A stretch of DNA of 64,000 nucleotides from DASXIF01 sp036498145 (GCA_963708625.1 CAVPSV010000002.1:496001-560000), one strand, 5' to 3'; positions 43,580 through 52,786 are shown, counted from the stretch's first letter. The notes: generated by a model not told the origin, from the letters alone. Program-made: numbers and translations.

Positions 43580-44133
43580 TTCGGCAGGACGTCGGCTGGG
43601 AGCGCAGCTTCGCTGACCTTGTCAGGAATTGTGTCGACCGATTGATGGGTCAGCGCGAACGATCCAGAGGTCAACTGGTATTCGGCACCACCCACGATGA
43701 CGTACTGGGACGGATCCGCACTGAACGGAACGAGGGCGAGCAGGTAGGTGCTGCCGGCTGCCACCAATGGCTGATCGTCGAGTTGCGCGTGCGCGTTCCC
43801 CGGCTGGCGCAGTCTGATCTGGTGCGGCAGCTGGGTACCCCGGTCGGTTCGCAGGACGGTCAGCGTCGTGATCGTCATCGGTACCGGTGCGGCGCTACTG
43901 CCGGCGAGTTCCGTCGTCGTTGTGCCGGTTGCGGTGACGACGGCGACGGAGCGCGCGTGCGCTACCAGGTCCGCGAGGGACTGGTAATGGATGGCCCGGG
44001 TTCCGTCCAGACGTGACGGCTCCGCGGCGGAATGACGTGTCGGCGTGAGCAGCACTATCGCGCTCAACACGGCTGCCAATACGAGTGCTCCGCCACTCGC
44101 TGCGAGCAGCCGAAATTTACGTCCCTTGTGCAT
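43576..44133 (-). CDS. Membrane-anchored exported protein of unknown function
   Basis: 185 aa from ATG 44133. N-terminal Lys/Arg then a TM/signal helix (ALVLAAVLSAIVLLT), followed by an extracytoplasmic domain of beta strands (TITTLTVLRTD, QIRLRQPGNAHAQLDDQPLVAAGSTYLLALVPF, YVIVGGAEYQLTSGSFAL). No family recognised. Co-translated with the esterase lipoprotein (4-bp overlap) and downstream of a secreted protease gene. Confidence 0.75.
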   Translation of the reverse strand: MHKGRKFRLLAASGGALVLAAVLSAIVLLTPTRHSAAEPSRLDGTRAIHYQSLADLVAHARSVAVVTATGTTTTELAGSSAAPVPMTITTLTVLRTDRGTQLPHQIRLRQPGNAHAQLDDQPLVAAGSTYLLALVPFSADPSQYVIVGGAEYQLTSGSFALTHQSVDTIPDKVSEAALPADVLPN

Positions 44134-44162
44134 GTGGTTGATTCCTAACTTTGCCTGCACGA

Positions 44163-44744
44163 TCAGTACAGGGCGTTGATTCCGGCAATGTCGTCGGATT
44201 GCGGTGTCTGCTTTCCGCAATTCACATACGAATCGACAGACGGATACATAATTTGTACGACCGCGCAATTCCCGTGGGCGGCATTGTGCCCCAGGCCCAG
44301 GGCGTGCCCGATTTCATGGACCATGACGGCGAATCGCTCGCCGTTCGGGTAGCTGTCGTTGTAATAGGTGTTTGCATACGACGAGTTCGCGGTGGCGAAC
44401 GTGCCGCCCGAACACCCGGCCACATAGGTCAATCCGGCGTATCCGTCATTGCCCAGGTTGGTCTCGGACGCGTAGATCCGGTAGCCGGACGTGACTGGCA
44501 CCAGACGGGCCCGCGCGACGGCGCTGTTCCATCGGCCGGCGCTAAGCGAACTCAATGTCGTGTATCCGGCAATATCGGCACCGCGGAATGAGATGTCTTT
44601 ATAGGCACCGTTAGCCGTGTACGGGTTAATACATCCTTCGGTGACGTAGGCATTGGCGGTTTCGGCGCCCGTGACGAACGTAATGCCGAACACGGTGCTC
44701 AACGCCATAAGCAGGCAGGCGAAATGCGTGCGGGATTTCTTCAA
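44163..44744 (-). CDS. Secreted matrixin-like zinc metalloprotease
   Basis: 193 aa from ATG 44744. Sec signal peptide with ANA cleavage (CLLMALSTVFGITFVTGAETANA). Zinc-binding helix HEIGHALGLGHN followed by the Met-turn IMYPS: the metzincin pattern. Small, with no propeptide of the cysteine-switch kind visible and no C-terminal repeats. Probably cleaves extracellular proteins. First gene of the exported trio on this strand, 29 bp before the unknown protein. Confidence 0.9.
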   Translation of the reverse strand: MKKSRTHFACLLMALSTVFGITFVTGAETANAYVTEGCINPYTANGAYKDISFRGADIAGYTTLSSLSAGRWNSAVARARLVPVTSGYRIYASETNLGNDGYAGLTYVAGCSGGTFATANSSYANTYYNDSYPNGERFAVMVHEIGHALGLGHNAAHGNCAVVQIMYPSVDSYVNCGKQTPQSDDIAGINALY

Positions 44745-44984
44745 GGATCGTCGACCTTCATCTCGGTGATCTTTGGGGCATTCTGCTGTCTTGTGTCTGA
44801 CGCGCAGCCTGTCAGCTGCTCGTCGCCCCTACGAGATTTATGTCGTCTATGCGCCACACGCGGCGGTCGGTCGAGCGGGCGTCGGTTTACCGTGGCAACC
44901 GAGCGGGCACGGTCGCCAGCGGGCCAGGAGCGCTCGGGTAGCGCCCTCGGACCGAGGAAGAGCTGGGTAGCGCGCGCCGGCGCG
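44745..44984. other. 240-bp intergenic region
   Basis: Upstream of the secreted protease gene and downstream of the RecB-like gene, both on the minus strand. Holds the presumed protease promoter (less GC-rich between 44745 and 44850). No gene or repeat recognised. Confidence 0.5.
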
Positions 44985-45848
44985 TCAGGCTGGCTGCGGC
45001 GCGCGGTGGTCGATGTCGATGGCAGCGAGCGCGCCCACCGGGAACGGCGGCGGCGTGCCTCCGAACGCGGGGCACAATGCCTGGTGGTCACACCAGCTGC
45101 AGAGCTTGCTGGGGTTCGGCCGGAAGTCGCCCGCCTCGGTGGCGCGCCGGATGGCGGCCCAGATCGCATGCAGGGTGCGCTCGAATCGGTTGAGTTCATC
45201 CGCGTCAGGCACGTAGGTGAGGGTGTCGCCGTCGGCCAGGTACATGAGCCGCAGCTGCCGCGGCACCGCACCGCGGGTGCGCCAGAGCACCAGCGCGTAG
45301 AACTTCATCTGGAATAGCGCCTTGGCCTCGAATGCTTCACGGGGCGACGCGCCGGTCTTGTAGTCGACGATGCGTATGTCGCCGGCGGGCGAGATGTCGA
45401 CTCGGTCGATGTAGCCGCGCAGGCGCAAGCCGTCGATGACGATCTCCACGCGCTCCTCGCGCGCGGCCGGCTCCAGCCGCGTCGGGTCTTCGAGCGTGAA
45501 GTAGGTCTCGAGCAAGGTGCCGGCGCTGTGCAGCCACTCGGCGAGAGCGTCGCCGCTGTCGCCTGGGAAGAGCTCGACGACCTCGGGAGATTCCTCGCAC
45601 AGGTGGGCCCAGGCATCCGGCAACAGTGCCTGCGCGGCCGCGATGGTTCGCTCGGCTGCGGGCAGGTCGAACAGCTGCTCGAGGACTGCGTGCACGAGCG
45701 TGCCGCGGGTCGCGGCAGCCGATGGCGCCTCAGGCAGCCGGTCGATGGTCCGGAAGCGGTACAACAGCGGACAACTCTTGAAATCGGCGGCTCGAGACGG
45801 GGACAGCGAGCCGATAACGGCGGGCGGCAGCGGCTCGGTCTCGGTCAT
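44985..45848 (-). CDS. RecB-family exonuclease with predicted Fe-S cluster
   Basis: 287 aa from ATG 45848. PD-(D/E)XK nuclease: GTLVHAVLEQLF, catalytic Asp in GYIDRVDISP, and DYKTG with catalytic Lys. A Cys at residue ~26 (FKSCPLLYRFR) plus the C-terminal CSWCDHQALC gives four Cys as in AddB/Cas4-type 4Fe-4S nucleases. Cas4-like size, but no CRISPR is present. Usual first member of the RecB/M50/trmI/ferredoxin/arc neighbourhood in actinobacteria. The signal peptidase gene lies on the same strand upstream. Confidence 0.93.
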   Translation of the reverse strand: MTETEPLPPAVIGSLSPSRAADFKSCPLLYRFRTIDRLPEAPSAAATRGTLVHAVLEQLFDLPAAERTIAAAQALLPDAWAHLCEESPEVVELFPGDSGDALAEWLHSAGTLLETYFTLEDPTRLEPAAREERVEIVIDGLRLRGYIDRVDISPAGDIRIVDYKTGASPREAFEAKALFQMKFYALVLWRTRGAVPRQLRLMYLADGDTLTYVPDADELNRFERTLHAIWAAIRRATEAGDFRPNPSKLCSWCDHQALCPAFGGTPPPFPVGALAAIDIDHRAPQPA

Positions 45849-45892
45849 GCCAGCGACACTAAGCCCCGGGTCCGACAGTTCTGCCGCGGCCG

Positions 45893-48800
45893 TCACAGCC
45901 AATGAATACGCCCGAGCGGCCAGATGATGAGGAAGGCTCGCCCGATGACCGTGGACTTGGGGATCGGCCCGAAACTGCGGCTGTCTGCCGACTGGCACCG
46001 ATCATCGCCCATCACGAATAGATCGCCGGCAGGAACGACGGTTCGCGGCAGGTCCAAGGTGCCGCCCGTGCATTGCGGGTCGATATACGGTTCGGCCAAC
46101 TGATCGCCGTTGATGTAGACCACGCCGTTGCGGTCGGTGAGCACGTCACCGGGCATCCCGATCACACGCTTGATCAGGACCTTGTCGGAGACGTCCCAGC
46201 TGGCCGGGCGGTGGAACACGACCACGTCCCCGCGATGGATGGGGTGCAGGTGATAGGAGAGCTTGTTGACCAACACGTGGTCGTTGTTACAGCCCGTGCA
46301 GCCGTGCAGGGTCTGCTCCATCGAAGCCGAGGGAATGTAGTACGGCGAGATGACGTAGGTGCGCAGCAGCAGAGCGAGCACCACGATCAGCGCCAGAGTC
46401 AGTAGGAACCGCAGCAACGAGTTCTTGCCGAGCGTGCGAAGTACCCCGGTGGTGCCGCCGCCGGAGGGCGCCTCTTCGGTCGTGCGCCCAGGCCGCTCCT
46501 GGAGCGCGATCGCGCCCCGGCGGGAATGCTCGCGCTCCTCGGTTCGCGCTTCGACCGGCGCGTCGACCAGGGGAGCGCGTACTTCTGCTCGTGCGAGTGC
46601 CTCGGCATTGGCTTGCGCGAGCCGCCGGGGCAGATCAGATCCCGGGCGCAGGGTTCCGGGATCGACAACGGGCTCGAGCGGTGGCACCGCGACGTCGGGG
46701 TCATCGGATTCCGGTGCGGCCGGCGCGCTCGGCGTCGCCGTGAGTTCTGCCTCGGACGGCTCCGGCGTCGCAAGAATGGTGGCTGCCGCGACTTCCGGTG
46801 GTCCGGGCTCTTCGTGCTGCGCGAGGTGCTCGACGTGCTCCCGCTGCTCGAGTTCGTCGGCCGGCTCGGATTCCGGCAGCGGTTCGGGCTCCTCGGCCGG
46901 CTCGGGTTGCGGGGGAAACTCGGGCTCGTCGGCTGACTCGGATGCCGCGGGCGATTCGGCGGGTTGGTCAGGTACTGCCGGCGCCTCGGTATGTGGACGG
47001 AAGAACAGCGGCCGCGGGGGAACCTCGACGAACGGCAGGGGCTCGATCGGGACGGCATCGTCGGGGTCGGCAGCTAGGCCGTTGGCCTCAGCCCCACCAT
47101 GGGCCGCGTCGATCTGAGCCTCGTCCCCGTCCGGGTGTGGTGCCGGCTGGAACAACCACCCGGCCGCGCGCCGTAGCGGGTTGCGACGGAGGTGCGAGCC
47201 GTCCGCTGCCGGCTCTTCCGCTGCCTCATCGACCCGCTCCGCGACGTCGGTCGGCTCCGATGGGGGCTCGGCTGCAGACGCCTCGAGGGCAACCGCCGCG
47301 GCGTCTGGCTCATCGGGCGAGACGTGCTCGGGCGACGAGTCGGACTGCGGGACACCGGCCACGTGGGCCAGCTCTGCGGGCGGTTCATCCGGAGTGTCGA
47401 CCGGGGCGGTGCGATCTAGCCACGCTTTGAAGCTCTCGCCGGACTCGTCACTTGCCGCGGGTGCGGGGGTTTCGGGGAGGCCGCCTTGGTCGTCCTCCTC
47501 AGTGCCGGAGTCCGAGCCGGACGCCGACGAGGGATCGAAGAAGCGGCGGAATGCTCTCCGGAACGACGGCCGCGGTGGTGGCGGCTCGTCGTAATTCTCG
47601 CTGTCGTGGGCACCGCCGCGCGCGCGGTCGAAGTCCTCGCTCGGCGGGCGCACGTTCGCCTCGGCAAGCCGGCGAGCGAGATCGGTACCCGGCGGCGGCG
47701 TGGCCTCGGATTCGGGTTCGGCGGGAGCTGGCGGTTCCTCGGCGACAGGAGCCGCAGTTGCTTCGGCGACGGCCGCGTCCTCGACGGCGCTGGTGATGAC
47801 CGCGTCCCGATCCCGCTCAACGGCTTCGGATGGCTCGAGGTCCGAGGGCTCGGGGGTGGCGCGCGATTCCGGCTCGCGGCCGGCCGCGTCCGGAGACTCG
47901 AACCCGGTGCTGCCGGCTCGCCAGATGCGTGGCGCCTCGAAGTCATCCGACCCGCGCTGCTCCGTCGTGCGAGGCGCCGCCCACGGATCCGGCCTGCGTT
48001 CCGCCGGTCGGTCCTCCGCGGCGGGCGCCACGCCGGGATGCGATTCGTCGTCAATGTCCGTGTCGTGGCGTTCGGCGCCTGGAGGCTCGCCAGGGGTTCG
48101 CGGCCGATATTCGACGGCCGGTTCCGCCGGCCGCTCTGCGACCGGTTCTGCCGTCGGCTCCACGATCGGCTCTGCGATCGGCTCTGCGATCGGCTCCGCA
48201 ACGGAATCGACGGGCGCTTCCGGCATCGCATCCCGTTGCCCCGCGCCATCATCCGCGGCATCGTCCGCGGCGTCGCCAGCCGGCTCCTCGCCCGCAGTGT
48301 GCTCGGCGCCTGTGTCCGCACCGGCCGCGTCTTCGGCAGCCGCCGGCGTGCCCGCATCGACGGATGAAAACTCGCCGGACAACGCGGCGATCTGTTCGCG
48401 CAGCCGGTCCAGTTCGGCACGGTAGGCGGCAACTTCGTCCAGCACCACACCCACATTAAGGGGCTCGGCCGCCGGCGTTGCCATCGCTGCCGGCGCTTCG
48501 ATGGTGCGCGCCGGCTCCGGCTCCGGCTCAGGTTCGGCCGGCGTATGCCGAAGTTTGCGCCGTTCCCGGCGGGAGAGGTGCTCAGCCTCGCTCGCGCGCC
48601 GGTCCTCCTCGTCGGCGCGAGCCCGCTCACCGGCGAGCCGTCGCTGCTCCTCCAGCTGGCGAGCAGCGGCCGCGCGGCCACGCTCCTCCTGGTCGACCGC
48701 AGCACTCTCGCGGCGGTCCTGCTCTTCCCGACGGGCCCGATTCGCGGCTGCGGCGGCTTCGGCCGCGACCTGAGCCGCGCGCCGTTCATCCTCGTCGCGG

Positions 48801-50038
48801 CGCTGCTCAGCATCGCGGCGCGCATTTTCAGCCCGGGTCTCGTCCGACCGCCGTTGCTCCTCATTTCGGCGCCGCTCGTCGTGCTCACGCGCGGCAGCCT
48901 CGGCGGCGCGACGCTCATCGACCTCGCGCCGTGCCTGCTCCGCCCGGCGCTCCTGCTCGGCCTGCCGTTCTTCGGAGACCCTGCGTTCGGCTTCGGTGCG
49001 CCGCTGCTGTTCGGCCTGGCGTTGCTCCTCGGCAAGGCGCGCCTCGGCCTGACGCACCTCTTCCTCGCGCCGCGCCTCCTCGGCCCTGCGGTCCTGTTCG
49101 GCCCGCCGCTCGAGCTCGGCACGGCGTGCCTCCTCCTCACGGCGCACCTCTTCCGCGAGGCGAGCCTGCTCGGCCCGCCGGCGCTCCTCTGTCTGGCGCT
49201 CCCGCTCCTCGCGTCGCGCGATCTCGGCGCGACGCGCCTCTTCCTCGCGCCGCACCTCCTCGGCCAGGCGTGCTGCCTCGGCCCGCCGGCGAGCCTCCGC
49301 CAGCTGAACCGCCTGGGTGTACCGGGTGTCCTCGTCCACTGCGTCGTCACCGTTCGCCACCGGCTCCGCCGGCTCCCGCGGCGGCCGCGGCGGTCCTTCG
49401 GGCGTCTCGAGTCGCGGCGTGTAATCCGGCTCCTGGCTGGACTGTCGGTCCGCCTTGCGCCGACGGCGCCGATCGCGCCAAGACTCGTTGTCCACGCCGA
49501 GGTCGTCCACCGGCGGCAGACTTTCCGGCGCAACACGCGGTTGCGGACGCGGCACGCGGGTTTCGGAATCAGCGCCGGCGTCCACCAGTTCATCGCCGCG
49601 CGATGGCCGTTCGGTCCAAGGGCGCTGCGGGCGCAGCGGACCGGTGCCACGGGCGTCCGGCTCAGCGGGGGGCTCTGCCGGGGCCGCGGGCCGCTCGGAA
49701 TCCTGCGGATTGCCACCGGCCCGTGAACTCGATCGCTCCCACGGCCGAGTAGGGCTCATCGCGCCGCGCCCGGGGCGGTAGCCGGGTTCGTTCGCCCGCG
49801 GTTCATCGGCCTGGCCCGCACCGCGGTCATGGCTGATCTCGTCACGCTCTGGCGGGGAGTCCGCCGCGTCGCCACGCCGATCCCAGGGGCGGTCGGGCCG
49901 CAGCGACGAACTCGGCTCGCGCCGGGGCACGTCGGGCGATGGTGGTTGATCGTCGGATGTCGAGGCCACAGGGCTTGTCTCTTCCGGTGCGCGTTCGGGA
50001 GTGGACAACTTCGGTGGAGGCGTCCGTGCAGGTGCCAC
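45893..50038 (-). CDS. lepB: Signal peptidase I with a ~1,200-residue N-terminal extension
   Basis: 1381 aa (GTG 50038). C-terminal ~180 residues are normal signal peptidase I: TM helix (LRFLLTLALIVVLALLLR), catalytic Ser in PSASMEQTL (near 1238), general-base Lys in LIKRVIGMPGD (near 1288), and GDDRCQSADSRSFG. Before it: a Pro/Glu/Asp-rich part (1-235), a charged coiled coil or single alpha-helix (about 235-505, AEEVRREEEARRAE repeats), and a second acidic disordered region (505-1200) with AEPI and PEPEPEP repeats. Normal enzymes are 200-300 aa. With the usual topology the extension is cytosolic. The frame stays open over the whole length. It probably starts even earlier, joined by a frameshift to the 50076-50438 segment. 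Confidence 0.85.
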   Translation of the reverse strand: MAPARTPPPKLSTPERAPEETSPVASTSDDQPPSPDVPRREPSSSLRPDRPWDRRGDAADSPPERDEISHDRGAGQADEPRANEPGYRPGRGAMSPTRPWERSSSRAGGNPQDSERPAAPAEPPAEPDARGTGPLRPQRPWTERPSRGDELVDAGADSETRVPRPQPRVAPESLPPVDDLGVDNESWRDRRRRRKADRQSSQEPDYTPRLETPEGPPRPPREPAEPVANGDDAVDEDTRYTQAVQLAEARRRAEAARLAEEVRREEEARRAEIARREERERQTEERRRAEQARLAEEVRREEEARRAELERRAEQDRRAEEARREEEVRQAEARLAEEQRQAEQQRRTEAERRVSEERQAEQERRAEQARREVDERRAAEAAAREHDERRRNEEQRRSDETRAENARRDAEQRRDEDERRAAQVAAEAAAAANRARREEQDRRESAAVDQEERGRAAAARQLEEQRRLAGERARADEEDRRASEAEHLSRRERRKLRHTPAEPEPEPEPARTIEAPAAMATPAAEPLNVGVVLDEVAAYRAELDRLREQIAALSGEFSSVDAGTPAAAEDAAGADTGAEHTAGEEPAGDAADDAADDGAGQRDAMPEAPVDSVAEPIAEPIAEPIVEPTAEPVAERPAEPAVEYRPRTPGEPPGAERHDTDIDDESHPGVAPAAEDRPAERRPDPWAAPRTTEQRGSDDFEAPRIWRAGSTGFESPDAAGREPESRATPEPSDLEPSEAVERDRDAVITSAVEDAAVAEATAAPVAEEPPAPAEPESEATPPPGTDLARRLAEANVRPPSEDFDRARGGAHDSENYDEPPPPRPSFRRAFRRFFDPSSASGSDSGTEEDDQGGLPETPAPAASDESGESFKAWLDRTAPVDTPDEPPAELAHVAGVPQSDSSPEHVSPDEPDAAAVALEASAAEPPSEPTDVAERVDEAAEEPAADGSHLRRNPLRRAAGWLFQPAPHPDGDEAQIDAAHGGAEANGLAADPDDAVPIEPLPFVEVPPRPLFFRPHTEAPAVPDQPAESPAASESADEPEFPPQPEPAEEPEPLPESEPADELEQREHVEHLAQHEEPGPPEVAAATILATPEPSEAELTATPSAPAAPESDDPDVAVPPLEPVVDPGTLRPGSDLPRRLAQANAEALARAEVRAPLVDAPVEARTEEREHSRRGAIALQERPGRTTEEAPSGGGTTGVLRTLGKNSLLRFLLTLALIVVLALLLRTYVISPYYIPSASMEQTLHGCTGCNNDHVLVNKLSYHLHPIHRGDVVVFHRPASWDVSDKVLIKRVIGMPGDVLTDRNGVVYINGDQLAEPYIDPQCTGGTLDLPRTVVPAGDLFVMGDDRCQSADSRSFGPIPKSTVIGRAFLIIWPLGRIHWL

Positions 50039-50075
50039 GGCCTCCTGGTCGAACAGTTCCGGCCCGTCGGCTGGG

Positions 50076-50438
50076 TCAGCCGGCGCGCAGGGGGGCGGAG
50101 GGCTCGCGATCGTCTCGCTGCTCGCCGGGTCGGTCGGCGTCGCTCAGCTCCTCGTTGCGATCAACCGCAGACACGTCGCGTTCCCGATCATCGTCCTGCT
50201 CGTCCTGCTTTCGCGGCAACCACCGACGGCGGCGACCCCCGGATTCGGACTCGGCCGGGGCTGGCGCGTCGCGGTCGGGCGGGTCCGTTCCGGCGTCACT
50301 GCCGGACGGCGTCTGAGGCTCGTCTTCGTCCTTCTTGCCCCGGCGCGGTGGACGTTCCCGTTTGGCCGCCGCGCTCTCGGCGCGGCGAGCGGCGATCTGC
50401 GCTTCGATGCGTGCGCGCAGCTCCTCCTCATCGCTCAC
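50076..50438 (-). CDS. Likely N-terminal segment of the giant signal peptidase
   Basis: 120 codons from GTG 50438: VSDEEELRARIEAQIAARRAES, then a basic/acidic stretch RERPPRRGKKDEDEPQTPSG and further charged residues, ending in a stop at 50076. The frame of the signal peptidase reads upward through this stop's region as PADPADGPELFDQEAVAPAR, of the same style, so one extra base near 50088 probably separates them. Starts by a plausible start and diverges from the M50 protease gene. Confidence 0.5.
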   Translation of the reverse strand: MSDEEELRARIEAQIAARRAESAAAKRERPPRRGKKDEDEPQTPSGSDAGTDPPDRDAPAPAESESGGRRRRWLPRKQDEQDDDRERDVSAVDRNEELSDADRPGEQRDDREPSAPLRAG

Positions 50439-50487
50439 CGGGGTACGGTAGCTCGCCCGGCCAGCTCTGCGCCGTAGCATCGCCGAA

Positions 50488-51618
50488 GTGGCAAGTGGTC
50501 GGGCTCCTTCCAGGCCCCCTCGACTTCTGTCGGTAGGGCGGTTCTTCGGCGTCCCGATCTACTTCGCACCGTCGTGGCTGATCATCGCCGCGCTGCTGAC
50601 CGCCTACTACGCCCCGGTTATCCACGACGCCACTGACGGTGTCTCGGCCAGTACCGCGTACCTGATCGCCGCCGGCTACGCGATCGTGTTTGCATTCTGT
50701 GTGCTCGCGCACGAACTCGGGCACACCGCCGTCGCACTGCTCCGGCATCTCCCGGTTCGCCGAATCGTGATCTTCCTGCTCGGCGGTATCTCCGAGATCG
50801 AGAAGGATCCGGACCGTCCGCGTGACGAATTTCTCGTCGCGGTCGCCGGCCCGCTCGTCTCGTTGGTGCTGACCGGCTGCCTTCCTCGGCGCCTACGAGG
50901 CGGTGCCGGCCCGCAGCACTATCGGCGTCACCTTCCTGCTGCTGTTCTGGAGCAATTTCGCGGTCGCCCTGTTCAACCTGTTGCCCGGATTGCCGCTGGA
51001 CGGCGGCCGACTGCTGCGTTCGGCGGTGTGGGCGTTCGGCGCGTCCCGCATCACCAGCACGAAGATCGCTGCCTGGACCGGTCGGGCGGTCGCGGTCGCG
51101 ATCGCCGCATTCGGTCTGGTGGCCGACCGCAGCAGCTGGGGACTGTCCGCGGGTGTGTACGGCATCGCCATCGCCGCATACCTGTGGTTCGGCGCCGGGC
51201 AGTCACTGCGGGTCGGCGAGATCATCGAACGTGCCGGGCACGTGGACCTCGCCGCCTTGCTGCGGCCCGGCCTGTTCATCGAACCGGGGATGTCGGTGGC
51301 CGAGGCGCTGCGGCGGGCTTGGTCGGGCAATGCCCGTGGCCTGGTAGTGGTCGACAGCGCTCAGCATCCGCAGGCCATCGTCGACGAGGCGCTCATCGGC
51401 GCGATACCGCCCGAGCGCCGGCCGTGGGTGGCGGTCTCGGAGGTGGCCCGACCGCTCGAACCCGGTCTGGTGCTCGACGTCGGGCTGTCCGGCCCCGATC
51501 TACTGGCGGCGGTACGGGCGGTGCCGGCGCACGAATACCTGGTCGTCAACCCGACGGTTCGCCGGCCGGCATCCTCGCCGCGGCCGATCTGGTCGCCTCG
51601 CTGCAGGCCGCCCAGTGA
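50488..51618 (+). CDS. M50-family site-2 protease with CBS-like C-terminus (two frameshifts)
   Basis: GTG 50488. Zinc motif HELGHTA (after FAFCVLA), membrane helices around it, and the second motif LFNLLPGLPLDGGRLL with the third ligand Asp. The C-terminal ~150 residues look like a CBS pair (VAEALRRAWSGNARGLVVVDSAQHPQAIV...). The frame changes near 50888 (one extra base before AFLGAYEA) and near 51560, after HEYLVVNP, before DGSPAGILAAADLVASLQAAQ at the end. Intramembrane protease that cleaves TM substrates. Standard neighbour of trmI. ~376 aa if the frame is corrected. Confidence 0.85.
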   Translation: MASGRAPSRPPRLLSVGRFFGVPIYFAPSWLIIAALLTAYYAPVIHDATDGVSASTAYLIAAGYAIVFAFCVLAHELGHTAVALLRHLPVRRIVIFLLGGISEIEKDPDRPRDEFLVAVAGPLVSLVLTGCLPRRLRGGAGPQHYRRHLPAAVLEQFRGRPVQPVARIAAGRRPTAAFGGVGVRRVPHHQHEDRCLDRSGGRGRDRRIRSGGRPQQLGTVRGCVRHRHRRIPVVRRRAVTAGRRDHRTCRARGPRRLAAARPVHRTGDVGGRGAAAGLVGQCPWPGSGRQRSASAGHRRRGAHRRDTARAPAVGGGLGGGPTARTRSGARRRAVRPRSTGGGTGGAGARIPGRQPDGSPAGILAAADLVASLQAAQ

Positions 51619-51625
51619 CGGGGCA

Positions 51626-52471
51626 GTGAGCGCGCCCGGGGCGCCGGGGTCTGGCCCGTTCCGCGCCGGCGAGCGAGTGCAGCTCACCGACCCGAAGGGG
51701 CGGCTGCACACGGTGACCCTCGAGCCGGGCCGGCAGTTCCACACCCACCGCGGTGCGATCGAACACGACGCGCTCATCGGCGCGGCCGAAGGCAGCGTCG
51801 TCAGCGCGTCGTCCGGCACGCTGTATCTGGCTCTGCGGCCGCTGCTCGGTGACTTCGTGCTGTCGATGCCGCGCGGCGCTGCGGTGATCTATCCGAAAGA
51901 CGTGGCGCAGATCATCACCCTTGGCGACATCTACCCGGGCGCGACCGTGCTGGAGGCGGGCGCGGGTTCGGGCTCGCTGACGTGCGCGTTGCTGCGAGCG
52001 GTCGGCCCCACCGGCCAGGTGGTGTCCTACGAACTGCGCGAGGACCACGCCGAGGTGGCGGTGCGCAATGTGGAGACGTTCTTCGGGGAGCGGCCCGCCA
52101 ACTGGACGCTGCATGACGGTGACGTCGCCGGGCACCCGGCCGACGAGCAGGTGCATCGGGTGGTGCTGGACATGCTGAGCCCATGGGATGCGCTGCCGGC
52201 CGTCTCGGCGGCACTCGCCCCCGGCGGCGTGCTGGTCGGATATGTCGCGACGACGACACAGTTGTCTCGACTGGTCGAGCAGTTACGCGAGCAAGGCGGG
52301 TTTACCGAGCCACAATCCTGGGAGACGCTGCAGCGCGGCTGGCATGTGCTCGGTTTGGCGGTGCGGCCGGAGCACCGCATGATCGGGCACACGGCGTTTC
52401 TCGTGATCGCGCGACGATTGGCGCCCGGCGTGACCGCGCCGACGCGCCAGCGCCGCCCCACCTCGACTTGA
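51626..52471 (+). CDS. trmI: tRNA (adenine-58-N1)-methyltransferase
   Basis: 281 aa from GTG 51626. TrmI family: N-terminal domain (GERVQLTDPKGRLHTVTLEPGRQFHTHRG), then Rossmann SAM site VLEAGAGSGSLTCALLRAVGP, YELREDHAEVAVRNVE, and catalytic Asp in HRVVLDMLSPWDALPAV. Makes m1A58 in the T-loop of tRNAs. Begins 7 bp after the protease stop, so it is co-transcribed; standard order before ferredoxin and arc. Confidence 0.95.
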   Translation: MSAPGAPGSGPFRAGERVQLTDPKGRLHTVTLEPGRQFHTHRGAIEHDALIGAAEGSVVSASSGTLYLALRPLLGDFVLSMPRGAAVIYPKDVAQIITLGDIYPGATVLEAGAGSGSLTCALLRAVGPTGQVVSYELREDHAEVAVRNVETFFGERPANWTLHDGDVAGHPADEQVHRVVLDMLSPWDALPAVSAALAPGGVLVGYVATTTQLSRLVEQLREQGGFTEPQSWETLQRGWHVLGLAVRPEHRMIGHTAFLVIARRLAPGVTAPTRQRRPTST

Positions 52472-52492
52472 GCCGCCGGCCACCGAGGGCCG

Positions 52493-52786
52493 TTAGCCGG
52501 CCTGGACCGGATGCTGCGCCTGCGGCCCCTCCACCTCGACATCGTCGTCGCTGCGGACCACATGGATGCAGTCGCCGGGACATTCCCGGGCCGAGGAAAT
52601 CACATCCAGGCGCAGTTTCTCCGGCACGTCGGCCCGAGCACCGGGCTGTGCCAGCAGGTCGCCGGCCTCGTTCTTGACGTAGGCCAGCCCGTCCACGTCG
52701 AACTCGAAAACCTCGGGCGCGTACTGCACGCACAGGCCGTCTCCGGTGCAGAGGTCCTGGTCGATCCACACTCGCAGGTCACTCAC
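52493..52786 (-). CDS. Ferredoxin, 3Fe-4S or 4Fe-4S single-cluster type
   Basis: 97 aa. Cluster motif DLCTGDGLCVQYAPEVFEF near the N-terminus and ECPGDCIHV about 50 residues later, the pattern of actinobacterial bis-less ferredoxins. The C-terminal ~25 residues are variable. Opposite strand to trmI and arc, between them, as in many actinobacteria. Could donate electrons to P450s or other oxidoreductases. Confidence 0.9.
   Translation of the reverse strand: MSDLRVWIDQDLCTGDGLCVQYAPEVFEFDVDGLAYVKNEAGDLLAQPGARADVPEKLRLDVISSARECPGDCIHVVRSDDDVEVEGPQAQHPVQAG

Noticed and set aside
48545..49726. A 393-codon plus-strand frame opposite the signal peptidase extension
   Set aside because: Shadow of the repetitive GC-rich minus-strand coil; its Leu/Ala-rich translation repeats with the codon pattern of the opposite gene and has no family match.
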